Assembly: GCF_015864955.1 (NCBI RefSeq)
Contig: NZ_JADYWE010000001.1
Coordinates: 62,001-126,000, forward strand
Direction of reading: 5' to 3'
Source of the DNA: Salinibacterium sp. NK8237
Lineage (GTDB): Bacteria > Actinomycetota > Actinomycetes > Actinomycetales > Microbacteriaceae
DNA length: 64,000 nucleotides
Positions 43,791-51,976 of the stretch are shown here, one piece after another (within the stretch, counting starts at the first letter, position 1; each line of letters begins with the position of its first letter). The translations under genes were made by a program, and so were the position numbers. The notes under the pieces are model-generated. The model did not search any database and was not told where the DNA came from. It was given only the letters and a program-made list of their open reading frames with translations.

Positions 43791-44312
43791 CTACTGTGCG
43801 GGGGTCTCGCGGTGCAGGTCGACGGCGTACTTGAAACCGATGTGCGACGCTTCGAAGCCGAGTTTGGTGTAGAAACGGTGAGCATCGGTGCGTGCTTCAT
43901 CAGAAGTGAGTTGGATGAGGGAGGCGCCAAGCGTGGGCGCTGCGGTGTCGATAACCCAGCGCATCATGGCGCCGCCGATTCCGCTCGAACGCTGGCTCGC
44001 GGCTACTCTCACGGCTTCGACTTGGAGGCGGTGCGAGCCACGGCGGGCCATGCCGGGAATTGCGGTCAGTTGCATGGTGGCGACGACATCGCCCGAGGGC
44101 GCTTCGACAACGAGGAGAGCATTCGCGGGAGTGGTGGCGATAGCGTGAAACGCTTTTTCGTACGCGGGGCGGTCTTCTGGGCGCGCAGTATCGCCTCGCA
44201 GCGCGCTGATCGCGTCGTCCGCGAGCAGTTGCAGAATCGTGTCGATGTCGCCAAGAGCGGAGTAGCGAAGAATCATTTCGCCGTCTCGCGTCTGGAGAGT
44301 TGTGGGAACAGT
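43791..44312 (-). CDS. GNAT N-acetyltransferase
   Basis: About 173 aa if started at the GTG at 44312 (ATG 44276 would trim 12 residues). The GNAT fold is clear: ILRYSALGDIDTILQLL, then LQVEAVRVAASQRSSGIGGAMMRWVI with the acetyl-CoA-binding QRSSGIGG, and LTSDEARTDAHRFYTKLGFEASHIGF. The acceptor is unknown. It is convergent with the monooxygenase gene. Confidence 0.85.
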   Translation of the reverse strand, partial: TVPTTLQTRDGEMILRYSALGDIDTILQLLADDAISALRGDTARPEDRPAYEKAFHAIATTPANALLVVEAPSGDVVATMQLTAIPGMARRGSHRLQVEAVRVAASQRSSGIGGAMMRWVIDTAAPTLGASLIQLTSDEARTDAHRFYTKLGFEASHIGFKYAVDLHRETPAQ

Positions 44313-44523
44313 CACTTTAGAAAACACTCCCACGACGATAGCAGCGCTAGCACTGCCCGCGAGCCAGCGGTGCTCAATTGTGCGGCGAATTATCGGCATT
44401 CCTTGGTGTCGAGGGCGTCGGTCTCGGCCTCGATCGTCACTGTGTATTCGAGGTTGCTGAACTCGCTTTACCCCTTCCGTAGTGTCGCCAATTACACGCA
44501 ACACCTATGGGAAAGGTAGTTCA

Positions 44524-44976
44524 ATGACTACAACTAATGACTCCACCATCGCTCACACGTCCGCCTCGGTCGGTCGCCGCGCTCTGGCGGGTGTCGTCGG
44601 CGGCGTTGCCGGCGGTGTCGTCTTCGGGATGATGATGGCAATGATGGGCATGCTGCCCACGCTCGCCATGATGGTCGGTTCTGAATCGGCCGTCGTGGGA
44701 TTTCTCGTTCACCTAATGATCTCGATCATGATCGGAATCGGGCTTACGGTCCTCTTCGGCAACCTGCTTCTGACGAGCTACGCTCGCGGCGCCGTCGTAG
44801 GTTTCGTCTACGGCGCTGTCTGGTGGGTTCTCGGACCTCTCATGATGATGCCGCTCATGCTCGGCGGTGCGCTCTTCGCTATCGACACCGCAGCGCTCTT
44901 GTCTTTGATGGGCCACATGATCTTTGGTGTCATCCTCGGATTGGTCGCAGTGCGGGTTCTCGCTTCGCGACGATGA
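44524..44976 (+). CDS. Gly/Met-rich four-helix membrane protein
   Basis: 150 aa from the ATG at 44524 (GAAAGG upstream). Helices at about 18-40, 47-75, 82-105 and 118-146 are rich in Gly and Met (GGVVFGMMMAMMGMLPTLAMMV, then LGPLMMMPLMLGGALFA). The Met clusters recall copper-transport or copper-tolerant membrane proteins, but no metal site is certain. No family is assigned. Confidence 0.65.
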   Translation: MTTTNDSTIAHTSASVGRRALAGVVGGVAGGVVFGMMMAMMGMLPTLAMMVGSESAVVGFLVHLMISIMIGIGLTVLFGNLLLTSYARGAVVGFVYGAVWWVLGPLMMMPLMLGGALFAIDTAALLSLMGHMIFGVILGLVAVRVLASRR

Positions 44977-44988
44977 GCAACTGTGCAT

Positions 44989-45027
44989 GGCCCGGGTGCC
45001 CACCGTCGTGGTGGGTCACGCCGGGCC
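44989..45027. terminator. Compound hairpin between convergent genes
   Basis: Outer stem GGCCCGG (44989-44995) with CCGGGCC (45021-45027) encloses an inner stem CCCACC (44999-45004) with GGTGGG (45010-45015). It lies between the membrane protein gene and the convergent dsrE-like gene. Confidence 0.7.
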
Positions 45028-45044
45028 GTTGCGCTGCTCGGGGG

Positions 45045-45401
45045 CTAGTAGTTCATGATCTGGTAGCCGTCGACAACGAGCTTGCGAACGCTGGCTTCGC
45101 CGCCGTTGTCGGAAAGCAGCGGGAAGCCGCCGTCGCGAATGGGCTCGAACACATTGTGCGACTTGGAGCAGAACTCGCAGGCGCCGATGATCGTGTCGCC
45201 AAGAGCGGTAACAAGGCCGTGCATGGGGTGGCTAGCGTCAGCAATCTTCGCGAGGGTCTCAACACCTGAACCGTCGAACATGACGATGACGTCGTCGCCA
45301 GCAGCCTTGAATTCGAGAGCGGTCTTGAGGCCGCGGTAGACGCGAGCGTTGTTGTTCTCGAGCGTCTCGAGGATGACGACGGCGATCTTGAGGTCTGACA
45401 T
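45045..45401 (-). CDS. DsrE-family sulfur-relay-like protein
   Basis: 118 aa. The alpha/beta core KIAVVILETLENNNARVYRGLKTALEFK, DDVIVMFDGSG and IIGACEFCSKSH with Cys75 and Cys78 fit the DsrE/DsrF-like fold, where cysteines can carry persulfide. It lies alone, divergent from a TetR regulator, with two operators over its promoter. Release of the TetR ligand would turn it on. Confidence 0.82.
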   Translation of the reverse strand: MSDLKIAVVILETLENNNARVYRGLKTALEFKAAGDDVIVMFDGSGVETLAKIADASHPMHGLVTALGDTIIGACEFCSKSHNVFEPIRDGGFPLLSDNGGEASVRKLVVDGYQIMNY

Positions 45402-45432
45402 TGAAAACTCCTTGTGTTGGCCATCCAGCGTT

Positions 45433-45473
45433 TCTAGACGGATCCGTCTAGAAAATATAGACGGGTTCGTCTA
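45433..45473. promoter_or_regulatory. Twin TetR-type operators
   Basis: Site A is TCTAGACGGATCCGTCTAGA (45433-45452, perfect palindrome). Site B has the same TAGACG/CGTCTA half-sites around GGTT (45458-45473). The centres are 23 bp apart. They lie between dsrE-like and tetR, overlap the dsrE promoter and end 10 nt before the tetR start. Confidence 0.85.
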
Positions 45474-45482
45474 GAATTGCAA
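45454..45482 (-). promoter_or_regulatory. Promoter of the dsrE-like gene
   Basis: On the minus strand: -35 TTGCAA (45477-45482), 17-nt spacer, -10 TATATT (45454-45459). Operator B occupies the spacer, and operator A covers the start region. Confidence 0.6.
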
Positions 45483-45483
45483 C

Positions 45484-46047
45484 ATGGCCTCAGAAACTCC
45501 TCAGATCCGCGTGACTTCGCGAATGAAACTCCTCGCTACTGCGGCGGATCTCTTCTATACGCACGGCATCAATGCCACGGGAATCGATACGGTGATCGCC
45601 AAAGCGGGGGTGGCGAAAGGCAGCATGTATCACCACTTCCCGAGCAAAGAAGCTCTCATCGCGGCCTACCTCGATGACGAGGCGGATGCCTGGCTAGATC
45701 GGGTAACGGAGTTCGACGACGAGCACGCCTCGACCGCCGAACGCGTCGCGCGTCTCTTCACTGCAGTCGCCGATCAAGTCGACGAGGGCACTTTCTACGG
45801 CTGCCCCTTCACTAATGCGGCCATCGAGTGCCCCGATATGGCTGACGTGCAGTCATCAATTGCCCGCTACCGCCGGGTGCTTCGCACTCATGTGACCCAC
45901 ATCATTGGTCCGGATGCGGCCGAGAGCGTGATCACGCGGCTCATTGTTCTCTACGACGGTGCGCTCACGACGGCCAAGCTCACGAGAGATTCGGCTCAGG
46001 TTCGCGATATTGCACAGTTCGCGCGGGAGCTGGTGTCCGCGGCCTAG
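45484..46047 (+). CDS. TetR-family regulator
   Basis: 187 aa. The N-terminal HTH is TSRMKLLATAADLFYTHGI, GIDTVIAKAGVAKGSMYHHF. The C-terminal ligand domain contains FYGCPFTNAAIECPDMADV, with two cysteines that might act as a redox or thiol switch. The twin TAGACG/CGTCTA operators lie just in front, so it is likely autoregulated and represses the divergent dsrE-like gene. Confidence 0.9.
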   Translation: MASETPQIRVTSRMKLLATAADLFYTHGINATGIDTVIAKAGVAKGSMYHHFPSKEALIAAYLDDEADAWLDRVTEFDDEHASTAERVARLFTAVADQVDEGTFYGCPFTNAAIECPDMADVQSSIARYRRVLRTHVTHIIGPDAAESVITRLIVLYDGALTTAKLTRDSAQVRDIAQFARELVSAA

Positions 46048-46068
46048 CTGCGGGCGCGTCGGCTTGCG

Positions 46069-46096
46069 CACTATTCGAACATATGTTCGAATAGTG
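46069..46096. promoter_or_regulatory. SOS (LexA) box within a 28-bp perfect palindrome
   Basis: The core TCGAACATATGTTCGA (46075-46090) matches the actinobacterial LexA consensus. The symmetry continues to 28 bp in total. It ends 2 nt before the ATG of the radical SAM gene, which points to SOS control of that gene. Confidence 0.85.
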
Positions 46097-46098
46097 TA

Positions 46099-47190
46099 AT
46101 GCGATGGAGTGGGCAACAAATTGGCAGTGAGGCTCCCGACGCGCTGCCCGGTCTTGCCAAGCTCAACAACCTGGTGCGCACAGTGCGAACCCCTGAATTC
46201 GACGGTGTCACGTTTTACGAAGTCGCCGCCAAGAGTGCACTCAACAAGGTGCCCACCGCCAGTGATATGCCCTTCGGGTGGACGATCAATCCCATGCGTG
46301 GATGTCTCCACCAGTGCACCTACTGCTTCGCCCGTCCAACCCACGAGTTCCTCGATCTCGACGCGGGCAAAGACTTCGACACGCAGATCATCGTCAAGGT
46401 GAATGTGGCTGAGGTGTTGGCTAGGGAGCTGAGTAAACCCAGTTGGGGGCGGCATCCGGTCGCGCTCGGCACGAATACGGATCCATACCAGCGCGCCGAG
46501 GGTCGCTATCGGCTGATGCCCGGCATCATCGCCGCCCTCGCGGCATCCGGAACGCCCTTGTCAATCTTGACGAAGGGCACGCTGTTGCGGCGTGATCTTG
46601 CCTTGTTATCGGAGGCAAGCCAGCATGTTCCCGTCGACGTGGGCATGTCGATCGCGATTTACGACGACGAGCTTCAGCAGTCGGTCGAGCCGGGCACGCC
46701 CACCGCGAAGGCTCGCTTGGCCACGGTGAGCGCTGTGCGTGATGCTGGACTCGATTGCGCTGTCTTCTTGATGCCGATTCTGCCCTTCTTGACCGACACG
46801 CGAGACCATCTTGAGCGTGCCGTTTCTCAGGCGAAAGAGGCAGGGGCAACCTCAATTACGTATTCGGCGTTGCACTTGAAGCAGGGAACGAAGGAGTGGT
46901 ACCTCGGGTGGCTTGAGCAGGCGCATCCGGAATTGCTGGGCAAATATCGTTCGATGTATTCGCGAGGCAACTATGCCCCCAAAGAATATCGACAATGGCT
47001 GGCAGCCAAGGTGAAGCCGATTATTCGGCGTCATGGCTTAGAGCGAACATTGCTTGATCCCGCGACGGGAATCGTCGGTTCCCGAGCCCGCACTCCGGTT
47101 CATTCTGGTCTCATTGGCCGATCGTTAATCGCGGAAGAAATGCCACCCGAGCTGGCGGCGCGCGCAATGCCGCAACCGACCCTCTTCTAG
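46099..47190 (+). CDS. SPL-like radical SAM protein (Rv2578c family)
   Basis: 363 aa from the ATG at 46099. The iron-sulfur cluster loop is Cys69-x3-Cys73-x2-Cys76 (GCLHQCTYCFARPTHEFLD), followed by ALGTNTDPYQRAEG and ILTKGTLLRRDLALL. This matches the Rv2578c-type proteins related to spore photoproduct lyase. An SOS box immediately upstream makes a DNA-repair or damage-response role likely. The very short leader (2 nt after the palindrome) suggests a leaderless or nearly leaderless mRNA. Confidence 0.88.
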   Translation: MRWSGQQIGSEAPDALPGLAKLNNLVRTVRTPEFDGVTFYEVAAKSALNKVPTASDMPFGWTINPMRGCLHQCTYCFARPTHEFLDLDAGKDFDTQIIVKVNVAEVLARELSKPSWGRHPVALGTNTDPYQRAEGRYRLMPGIIAALAASGTPLSILTKGTLLRRDLALLSEASQHVPVDVGMSIAIYDDELQQSVEPGTPTAKARLATVSAVRDAGLDCAVFLMPILPFLTDTRDHLERAVSQAKEAGATSITYSALHLKQGTKEWYLGWLEQAHPELLGKYRSMYSRGNYAPKEYRQWLAAKVKPIIRRHGLERTLLDPATGIVGSRARTPVHSGLIGRSLIAEEMPPELAARAMPQPTLF

Positions 47191-47363
47191 CGCGGTCTTC
47201 GTCTGACTCGCTGTCGCTCCCGCCATCGCCGCTGTATTGCTGGGTGTTCGGTTCGCGCTCACTGAGCGTTTTCGCACAATCCCTACCGCCGCCGGATGTG
47301 GTGCGTAATGTTTGGCTGAACGAGCACAGCCGTGCTCGAGGATCTCAGGAAGGGTAAGAGCAG

Positions 47364-47630
47364 ATGCCTAGGAACAAGAATTCACGCCTCAAGGATCCTG
47401 AACTGTATGAGTCGTTGAGAGATGATGGCGCCTCAGCGGAGAAAGCGGCACGCATTTCTAACGCCGCAGCACGGGACGGACGTTCCGAGGTAGGGCATCG
47501 TGGGGGAGAAGCGGGTTCGTATGAGGACTGGACTGTGGCAGATCTCAAGAAGCGGGCGCGCGAGCTGGGCCTCCACGGTTATTCGGCGCTCACGAAATCC
47601 GAAGTAATCGAATTGCTTCGTTCGCACTAG
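47364..47630 (+). CDS. Small Rho-N/SAP-like DNA-binding-type protein
   Basis: 88 aa. The N-terminal half (KNSRLKDPELYESLRDDGAS, SAEKAARISNAAARDGRSEV) is a conserved charged region. The C-terminal SYEDWTVADLKKRARELGLH, SALTKSEVIELLRSH is a SAP-like/Rho N-terminal fold that binds nucleic acid. Members are small, abundant and stress-linked in actinobacteria. Confidence 0.78.
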   Translation: MPRNKNSRLKDPELYESLRDDGASAEKAARISNAAARDGRSEVGHRGGEAGSYEDWTVADLKKRARELGLHGYSALTKSEVIELLRSH

Positions 47631-47705
47631 AGGTGAGCCCGTGGTCGGTGGGTATTGAGGGCAAGAGACGATGACGGCGAGCGACGAGCTAACTAGTCTG
47701 GGGGA

Positions 47706-48491
47706 GTGACCACACCAGCAGAGTCTTACTATCTCCGACACGATGCCACCCATTTTGAGTCGACCATTCATGCACAGGGCGCGTGGAATCCCCACGAGCA
47801 ACACATGGCTCCGGTCGCCGGTATTCTCGCGCACGTCCTTGAAGCATTTGAGGCACGCGAAGGCCTCCGCATCGCTCGCATTAGTTACGAGATCTTGGGT
47901 CTTATCCCGGCGGGTGAATTCGACATTGTCACTTCAGTGGTGCGTCCAGGGCGCACCATCGAACTGGTGCAGGCGGAGCTCAGTGCGGGCGGCCGCGTTG
48001 CCGTGCGTGCGACGGCGTGGCGCCTACAAATTTCGGATACCTCAGAGGTTGAGGGAATCGTCGATCAACCGATGCCTGGCCGCGAGCTCGCGGGGGAACC
48101 GGTGAACCTTTCCGAGTGGCCTGGCGGCTACATCCAATCAATTGAGGCGCGGGCGCTTCCCGAGCATGCGTCGGGCAGTGGCCGCGTGTGGTTGCGCACG
48201 CCGTATCCCTTGCTCGCTGATGAGCCGGTGAGTGACTTTGCTCGACTGGCCGGCCTTGTCGACACCAGCAACGGCATCGCAACTCGCGTCACACCGGGGG
48301 CGGGCGGATATGCCTTCCCCAATGTCGACCTGCAGGTGCACTTGTACCGCTTGCCGGCTGGCGAGTGGCTTGGTCTCGAGAATGCGGTGAACTTTGGCTC
48401 GGATGGCATTGGCCTGACCTCCACAGTGCTCCACGACGAGCGGGGGCCGTTCGGTCGCGCCGAGCAAATCTTGACCCTGCGCAAGGTCTAG
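47706..48491 (+). CDS. TesB-like double-hotdog acyl-CoA thioesterase family protein
   Basis: 261 aa from the GTG at 47706. The first hotdog has GAWNPHEQHMAPVAGILAHVLEAFE and RISYEILGLIPAGEFDIVTSVVRPGRTIELVQAEL. The second half follows with WLRTPYPLLADEPVSDFARLAGLVDTSNGIATRV and NFGSDGIGLTSTVLHDERGPFGRAEQIL. The fold is that of TesB-like thioesterases; the acyl substrate is unknown. Confidence 0.82.
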   Translation: MTTPAESYYLRHDATHFESTIHAQGAWNPHEQHMAPVAGILAHVLEAFEAREGLRIARISYEILGLIPAGEFDIVTSVVRPGRTIELVQAELSAGGRVAVRATAWRLQISDTSEVEGIVDQPMPGRELAGEPVNLSEWPGGYIQSIEARALPEHASGSGRVWLRTPYPLLADEPVSDFARLAGLVDTSNGIATRVTPGAGGYAFPNVDLQVHLYRLPAGEWLGLENAVNFGSDGIGLTSTVLHDERGPFGRAEQILTLRKV

Positions 48492-48535
48492 CGTTCTCTG
48501 GCGCGAGACTGCGGAGAAAGTTTTCTCACTACCTC

Positions 48536-48564
48536 TTGCGCCGATTTTCTCGCTGCCATAATAT
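48536..48564 (+). promoter_or_regulatory. Promoter of the ArsR/AHSA1 operon
   Basis: -35 TTGCGC (48536-48541), 17-nt spacer, -10 TAATAT (48559-48564). The predicted start falls about 7 nt later, at or next to the ATG at 48573, so the mRNA would be leaderless. Confidence 0.6.
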
Positions 48565-48584
48565 ACAACCAAATGGTTGTATAT
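48561..48584. promoter_or_regulatory. ArsR operator overlapping -10 and start codon
   Basis: ATATACAACC-AAAT-GGTTGTATAT: two 10-bp arms around a 4-bp centre. It covers the -10, the start site and the ATG of the arsR gene, so a bound ArsR would shut off its own transcription. Confidence 0.85.
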
Positions 48585-48968
48585 GAATTGACAGACTCCG
48601 AAGTTGACGCGATGTTCCGCGCCCTCGCCGATGCCACCCGACGTGACATCGTCGATCGCGTGCTGCACGAAAATGCTTCAGTGTCGCGTCTCGCTGAGCG
48701 CTACGACATGAGTTTCGCCGCAGTGCAAAAGCACGTTGCCGTCCTGCAAGCAGCAGGGTTGGTGACAAAGTCCCGGCAGGGTCGTGAGCAGATTGTCAGT
48801 GGCAATCTCGCCTCGATTCATCACATCCAAAAGCTTCTTTCTCACTTCGAAGCGGTGTGGAAGCAGCGTGCAGTGCAAATGGCTGACGTGTTGCGAGATG
48901 ACGCAACCGCTGAGGCCCCACCGAGCCCCATGAGTTCAAGGGCTCGGGTCGATATCCCTCACGACTAA
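48573..48968 (+). CDS. ArsR-family regulator of AHSA1-type operon
   Basis: 131 aa from the ATG at 48573 inside the operator. The winged helix covers MFRALADATRRDIVDRVLHE, SRLAERYDMSFAAVQKHVAVLQAAGLVT and SRQGREQ. No metal-binding cysteines are seen. It belongs to the ArsR group paired with SRPBCC proteins, where the SRPBCC partner may bind the small ligand. The AHSA1-type gene follows by 15 nt. Confidence 0.9.
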   Translation: MVVYELTDSEVDAMFRALADATRRDIVDRVLHENASVSRLAERYDMSFAAVQKHVAVLQAAGLVTKSRQGREQIVSGNLASIHHIQKLLSHFEAVWKQRAVQMADVLRDDATAEAPPSPMSSRARVDIPHD

Positions 48969-48983
48969 AGAAATGGTGAAGCA

Positions 48984-49469
48984 ATGAACGTCACAACTCA
49001 CACTGATCCTGAAGCACTCACCCTAACGACCACCACCGAACTTGCCGCGTCTCTTGAGCGCGCCTGGCAGCTGGTGAGCGATCCGCGCCAACTCGAGCGC
49101 TGGTGGGGGCCGCCCGAGTGGCCAGCAACTTTCGTGCGTTACGAGTTCGTTCCCGGTGGGCGCGCTCACTACTTCATGCAAGGTCCTGATGGTGAGCGGA
49201 TGCACGGTATCTGGCGCATTCTGTCGATCACCGCGCCGCGTGAAGTCTCCATCGAAGATGAATTTGCGGATGACCAGGGCGAACCATCGGGGGATATCGG
49301 TGTCACGACCGCTCTTCTGACGTTCGAGCCCATCGACGGCGGCACCCGGCTGACGATCGTGTCGGGTTTCGCGTCTGCAGAGCAGCTCGAAGAAATGGTG
49401 AAGATGGGTATGGAAGAAGGCATGCGAGAGGCTATCGGCCAGATCGATGCACTGCTCTCCGACGACTAG
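48984..49469 (+). CDS. SRPBCC / AHSA1-family ligand-binding protein
   Basis: 161 aa. It shows the START-like fold: TELAASLERAWQLVSDPRQLERWWGPPEW, then FVPGGRAHYFMQGPDGERMHGIWRIL, FEPIDGGTRLTIVSGFASAEQ and the long C-terminal helix EEMVKMGMEEGMREAIGQID. These proteins bind hydrophobic small molecules. It is co-transcribed with the ArsR regulator and the DUF4287 gene. Confidence 0.9.
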   Translation: MNVTTHTDPEALTLTTTTELAASLERAWQLVSDPRQLERWWGPPEWPATFVRYEFVPGGRAHYFMQGPDGERMHGIWRILSITAPREVSIEDEFADDQGEPSGDIGVTTALLTFEPIDGGTRLTIVSGFASAEQLEEMVKMGMEEGMREAIGQIDALLSDD

Positions 49470-49481
49470 GAGGGGCTGCTC

Positions 49482-49772
49482 ATGTCATTTCAGGCATATC
49501 TCGATGCGGTCGAGAAGAAGACAGGGCTCACGCCGCGGCAATTGATCGCGAAAGCGGCTGAGAAAGGTTTCGTCGATGACTCGGCGAAAGCGGGACAGAT
49601 TCTTGAGTGGCTTGCGAGCGATTACCAGCTTGGCCGCGGATACGGCATGGCGATTGTTCACGTCATCAAGAACGGTGCTCGTATCGACTCCAAGCATGTC
49701 GGCACTTCGGGCACGCATCGCGACGAGTCAGACACGTTGTGGCTCGATGGTGCCGCGAGCAAACCAGGCTAA
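49482..49772 (+). CDS. DUF4287 protein
   Basis: 96 aa. It begins MSFQAYLDAVEKKTGLTPRQ and continues with AGQILEWLASDYQLGRGYGM and IVHVIKNG, as usual for DUF4287. It is helical, soluble and has no assigned function. It starts 12 nt after the AHSA1 gene (AGGAGGGG upstream), so it forms the end of the same operon, as seen in other bacteria. Confidence 0.9.
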   Translation: MSFQAYLDAVEKKTGLTPRQLIAKAAEKGFVDDSAKAGQILEWLASDYQLGRGYGMAIVHVIKNGARIDSKHVGTSGTHRDESDTLWLDGAASKPG

Positions 49773-49902
49773 CCCCGCGATGTGAGCGTGGTGGTGGGCA
49801 GTGCTCTGGCGCTCCGATGTGCTGTCACTGGGTAGGGTGGAGGAGTGACTCTTCTTGGGGTCGAGAAGCAGGGTAGTTGAGTGCCCCGAGAGGATCAGTA
49901 GC

Positions 49903-50664
49903 GTGAAAAACAGCGGCAAGCCACAGTCGAACCGAGCTCGACAGGGCGGCCGCAAGTATTCCCGCAAACAGCTCGTCATGCTACTCGGCGGGCTAGGCGC
50001 GCTCGCGCTGCTCGCCGTCGCGTTCGTTGCCGGTGCCCAGGCAAACTCCGGTTCGTCAACGCCTCAGGCATTGCCGTCGGTCTCTGCCGAGGAGGGCAGC
50101 CAGCCCACGATTGACTTGGCTCGTCGAATCGATGGAGACCCTACGGCGATGGGAGCGATTGATGCTCCCGTCGTGCTCGTCGAATATGCGGACTATCGCT
50201 GTCCTTTCTGCGGGGTGTTGTCGCGCGAGACCCTTCCTGAACTGATCAGCGAATACGTCGACTCCGGGCAGCTGCGCATCGAATGGCGCGACTACCCCAT
50301 TTTTGGTGAAACCTCGGTGTTGGCGGCTGTTGCAGCCCACGCGGCGGGCGAGCAAGGCCTCTTTTGGGAATACAACACAGCAGTGTATGAATCGGCGCCC
50401 GAAACGGGACATCTCGAGATCGACCAAGAAAAGCTCCTTGCGTACGCTCGCGACATTGGGGTGCCTGACCTTGCTCAGTTCGAGGCAGATCTCAGTAGTC
50501 CGGCTCTGATCGCTCGAGTTCAAGCGAACGTGTCCGAAGCACAGCAAATTGGCGTCACGAGCGTGCCGTCCATTGTGATCGACGATGTGCCGATCGCGGG
50601 TGCTCAGCCTCTTCAGGTCTTCCGTGACGTAATCGATGAGCAGCTCCGATTGGCCGGCCAGTAA
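49903..50664 (+). CDS. DsbA/thioredoxin_4-type membrane-anchored oxidoreductase
   Basis: 253 aa from the GTG at 49903. A basic start (RARQGGRKYSRKQ) leads to one hydrophobic anchor (about 24-46). The DsbA-like domain has Cys100-Pro-Phe-Cys103 (DYRCPFC), the helical insertion and cis-Pro in VTSVPSIVIDD. It forms or shuffles disulfides outside the membrane. The next gene, CcdA-like, starts 2 nt after its stop, providing the electron link. Confidence 0.9.
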   Translation: MKNSGKPQSNRARQGGRKYSRKQLVMLLGGLGALALLAVAFVAGAQANSGSSTPQALPSVSAEEGSQPTIDLARRIDGDPTAMGAIDAPVVLVEYADYRCPFCGVLSRETLPELISEYVDSGQLRIEWRDYPIFGETSVLAAVAAHAAGEQGLFWEYNTAVYESAPETGHLEIDQEKLLAYARDIGVPDLAQFEADLSSPALIARVQANVSEAQQIGVTSVPSIVIDDVPIAGAQPLQVFRDVIDEQLRLAGQ

Positions 50665-50666
50665 CG

Positions 50667-51572
50667 GTGGACATCGGTTACGCCGGGGCATTCATCGGCG
50701 GATTGTTTGCGCTATTGAGCCCGTGCTCCGTCATGCTGTTGCCGGCGTTTTTCGCCTATGCGTTTGGTTCAGCGGCAAAGCTTTTTGCGCGAACGGGATT
50801 GTTTTTCGGTGGTTTGGTGACCACGTTGGTTCCGCTGGGAGTGTTTTCGGCCACGCTGGGGTCACTCGTCAATGAGCATCGCGGTGCTCTCGTGGTTGGC
50901 GCAGCATTCGTGGTGATCGTCGCCGGAGCGATTCAGCTGTTCGGCATCCCGATTCCCGGTTTCAGTCGAACCGAAAACGCGGATGCCGCGACAGATCGAA
51001 CCTCGGCAGTTTCCGTCTTCGCCCTCGGCATGGTCTACGCGGTCGCCGGTGTCTGCGCTGGCCCCATCCTTGGATCGGTGCTCGCGGTTGCGGCTCTGAG
51101 CGGAAACGCTGCCTACGGCGCCATCATGCTTACGCTCTATGCGCTCGGGCTCACGGTCCCTCTACTCGTGCTTGCTGCGGTGTGGAAGCGTGTGGGGGCG
51201 CGTGGTCGGTCATGGCTGCGTCCGCGCACGCTCACGATCCGTAACTGGTCAAACTCGTGGACCATGATCGTTTCTGGCGCGCTCACGATCGGGATCGGTG
51301 TCCTTCTGTTGGTCAGCGACGGGACCGCGTCTCTGGGGGGATTTGTCCCGATCACCGCTCAGTACCGTGCAGAGTCATGGGCCGCCACAACGGGCGCGAG
51401 CATCAACAACGTTGTGTTCTTGCTCGGGGTGGTAGCGGTGTCTGCTCCTGCCGCCGTCGTTGTGTGGCTGGTGTCGCGTCGGGCCCGTTCCAAAGCACTC
51501 CTGCAAGCGCCTGAACAAACCGAAGCGCCCGAACGAACCGAGGCACCTGAGCGCCACGCTGAATCGAACTAA
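50667..51572 (+). CDS. CcdA/DsbD-like transmembrane thiol-electron carrier
   Basis: 301 aa from the GTG at 50667. It has six to seven helices: FIGGLFALLSPCSVMLLPAFFAYAFGS with Cys20 near the membrane, and later YAVAGVCAGPILGSVLAV with the second conserved Cys. This pair is the hallmark of CcdA/DsbD, which passes electrons from cytoplasmic thioredoxin to outside thiols. Its partner is the DsbA-like protein directly upstream. Its stop overlaps the convergent S4 gene by a few bases. Confidence 0.87.
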   Translation: MDIGYAGAFIGGLFALLSPCSVMLLPAFFAYAFGSAAKLFARTGLFFGGLVTTLVPLGVFSATLGSLVNEHRGALVVGAAFVVIVAGAIQLFGIPIPGFSRTENADAATDRTSAVSVFALGMVYAVAGVCAGPILGSVLAVAALSGNAAYGAIMLTLYALGLTVPLLVLAAVWKRVGARGRSWLRPRTLTIRNWSNSWTMIVSGALTIGIGVLLLVSDGTASLGGFVPITAQYRAESWAATTGASINNVVFLLGVVAVSAPAAVVVWLVSRRARSKALLQAPEQTEAPERTEAPERHAESN

Positions 51573-51976
51573 AGCTCGGTCATCCAATCGTCGCCGGTGT
51601 CGATACTGTCTCTGCCGCGCAGCTTCTCAAGGTCGCGTCGCTCACGTTTGGTGGGTCGCCCGGCGCCGCGGTCACGCATCGGCGCGAAGGCACGCTCTTC
51701 GCGAGTGGGCGGTGGGGGAGTCTCGTCCACGTAGCTTTCGGCGGCCGTCACTGCTGAAACGCGTTTCACAATCGTCTGCTTGACGACCAGGATGCGGTCA
51801 AATCCAGCGATACGAACGCGTACCTGATCGCCGATTTTCACTGCTTGCGCTGCTTTGACACTCGCGCCACCAATTTTTACGTGGCCCGCACGGCACGCAG
51901 TAGTCGCTTGAGAGCGGGTCTTGTAGACGCGCACCGCCCACAACCAGCTATCGACGCGAACTGCTCCGGCAGCCAT
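51569..51976 (-). CDS. S4-domain RNA-binding protein (HslR/Hsp15-like)
   Basis: 135 aa. The S4 fold covers about residues 5-70: RVDSWLWAVRVYKTRSQATT, AGHVKIGGASVKAAQAVKIGDQVRV. The C-terminal tail is rich in Arg and Glu. It resembles Hsp15, which binds stalled 50S subunits with nascent chains after heat stress. The start overlaps the LRV gene stop by one base (TAATG). Confidence 0.87.
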   Translation of the reverse strand: MAAGAVRVDSWLWAVRVYKTRSQATTACRAGHVKIGGASVKAAQAVKIGDQVRVRIAGFDRILVVKQTIVKRVSAVTAAESYVDETPPPPTREERAFAPMRDRGAGRPTKRERRDLEKLRGRDSIDTGDDWMTEL

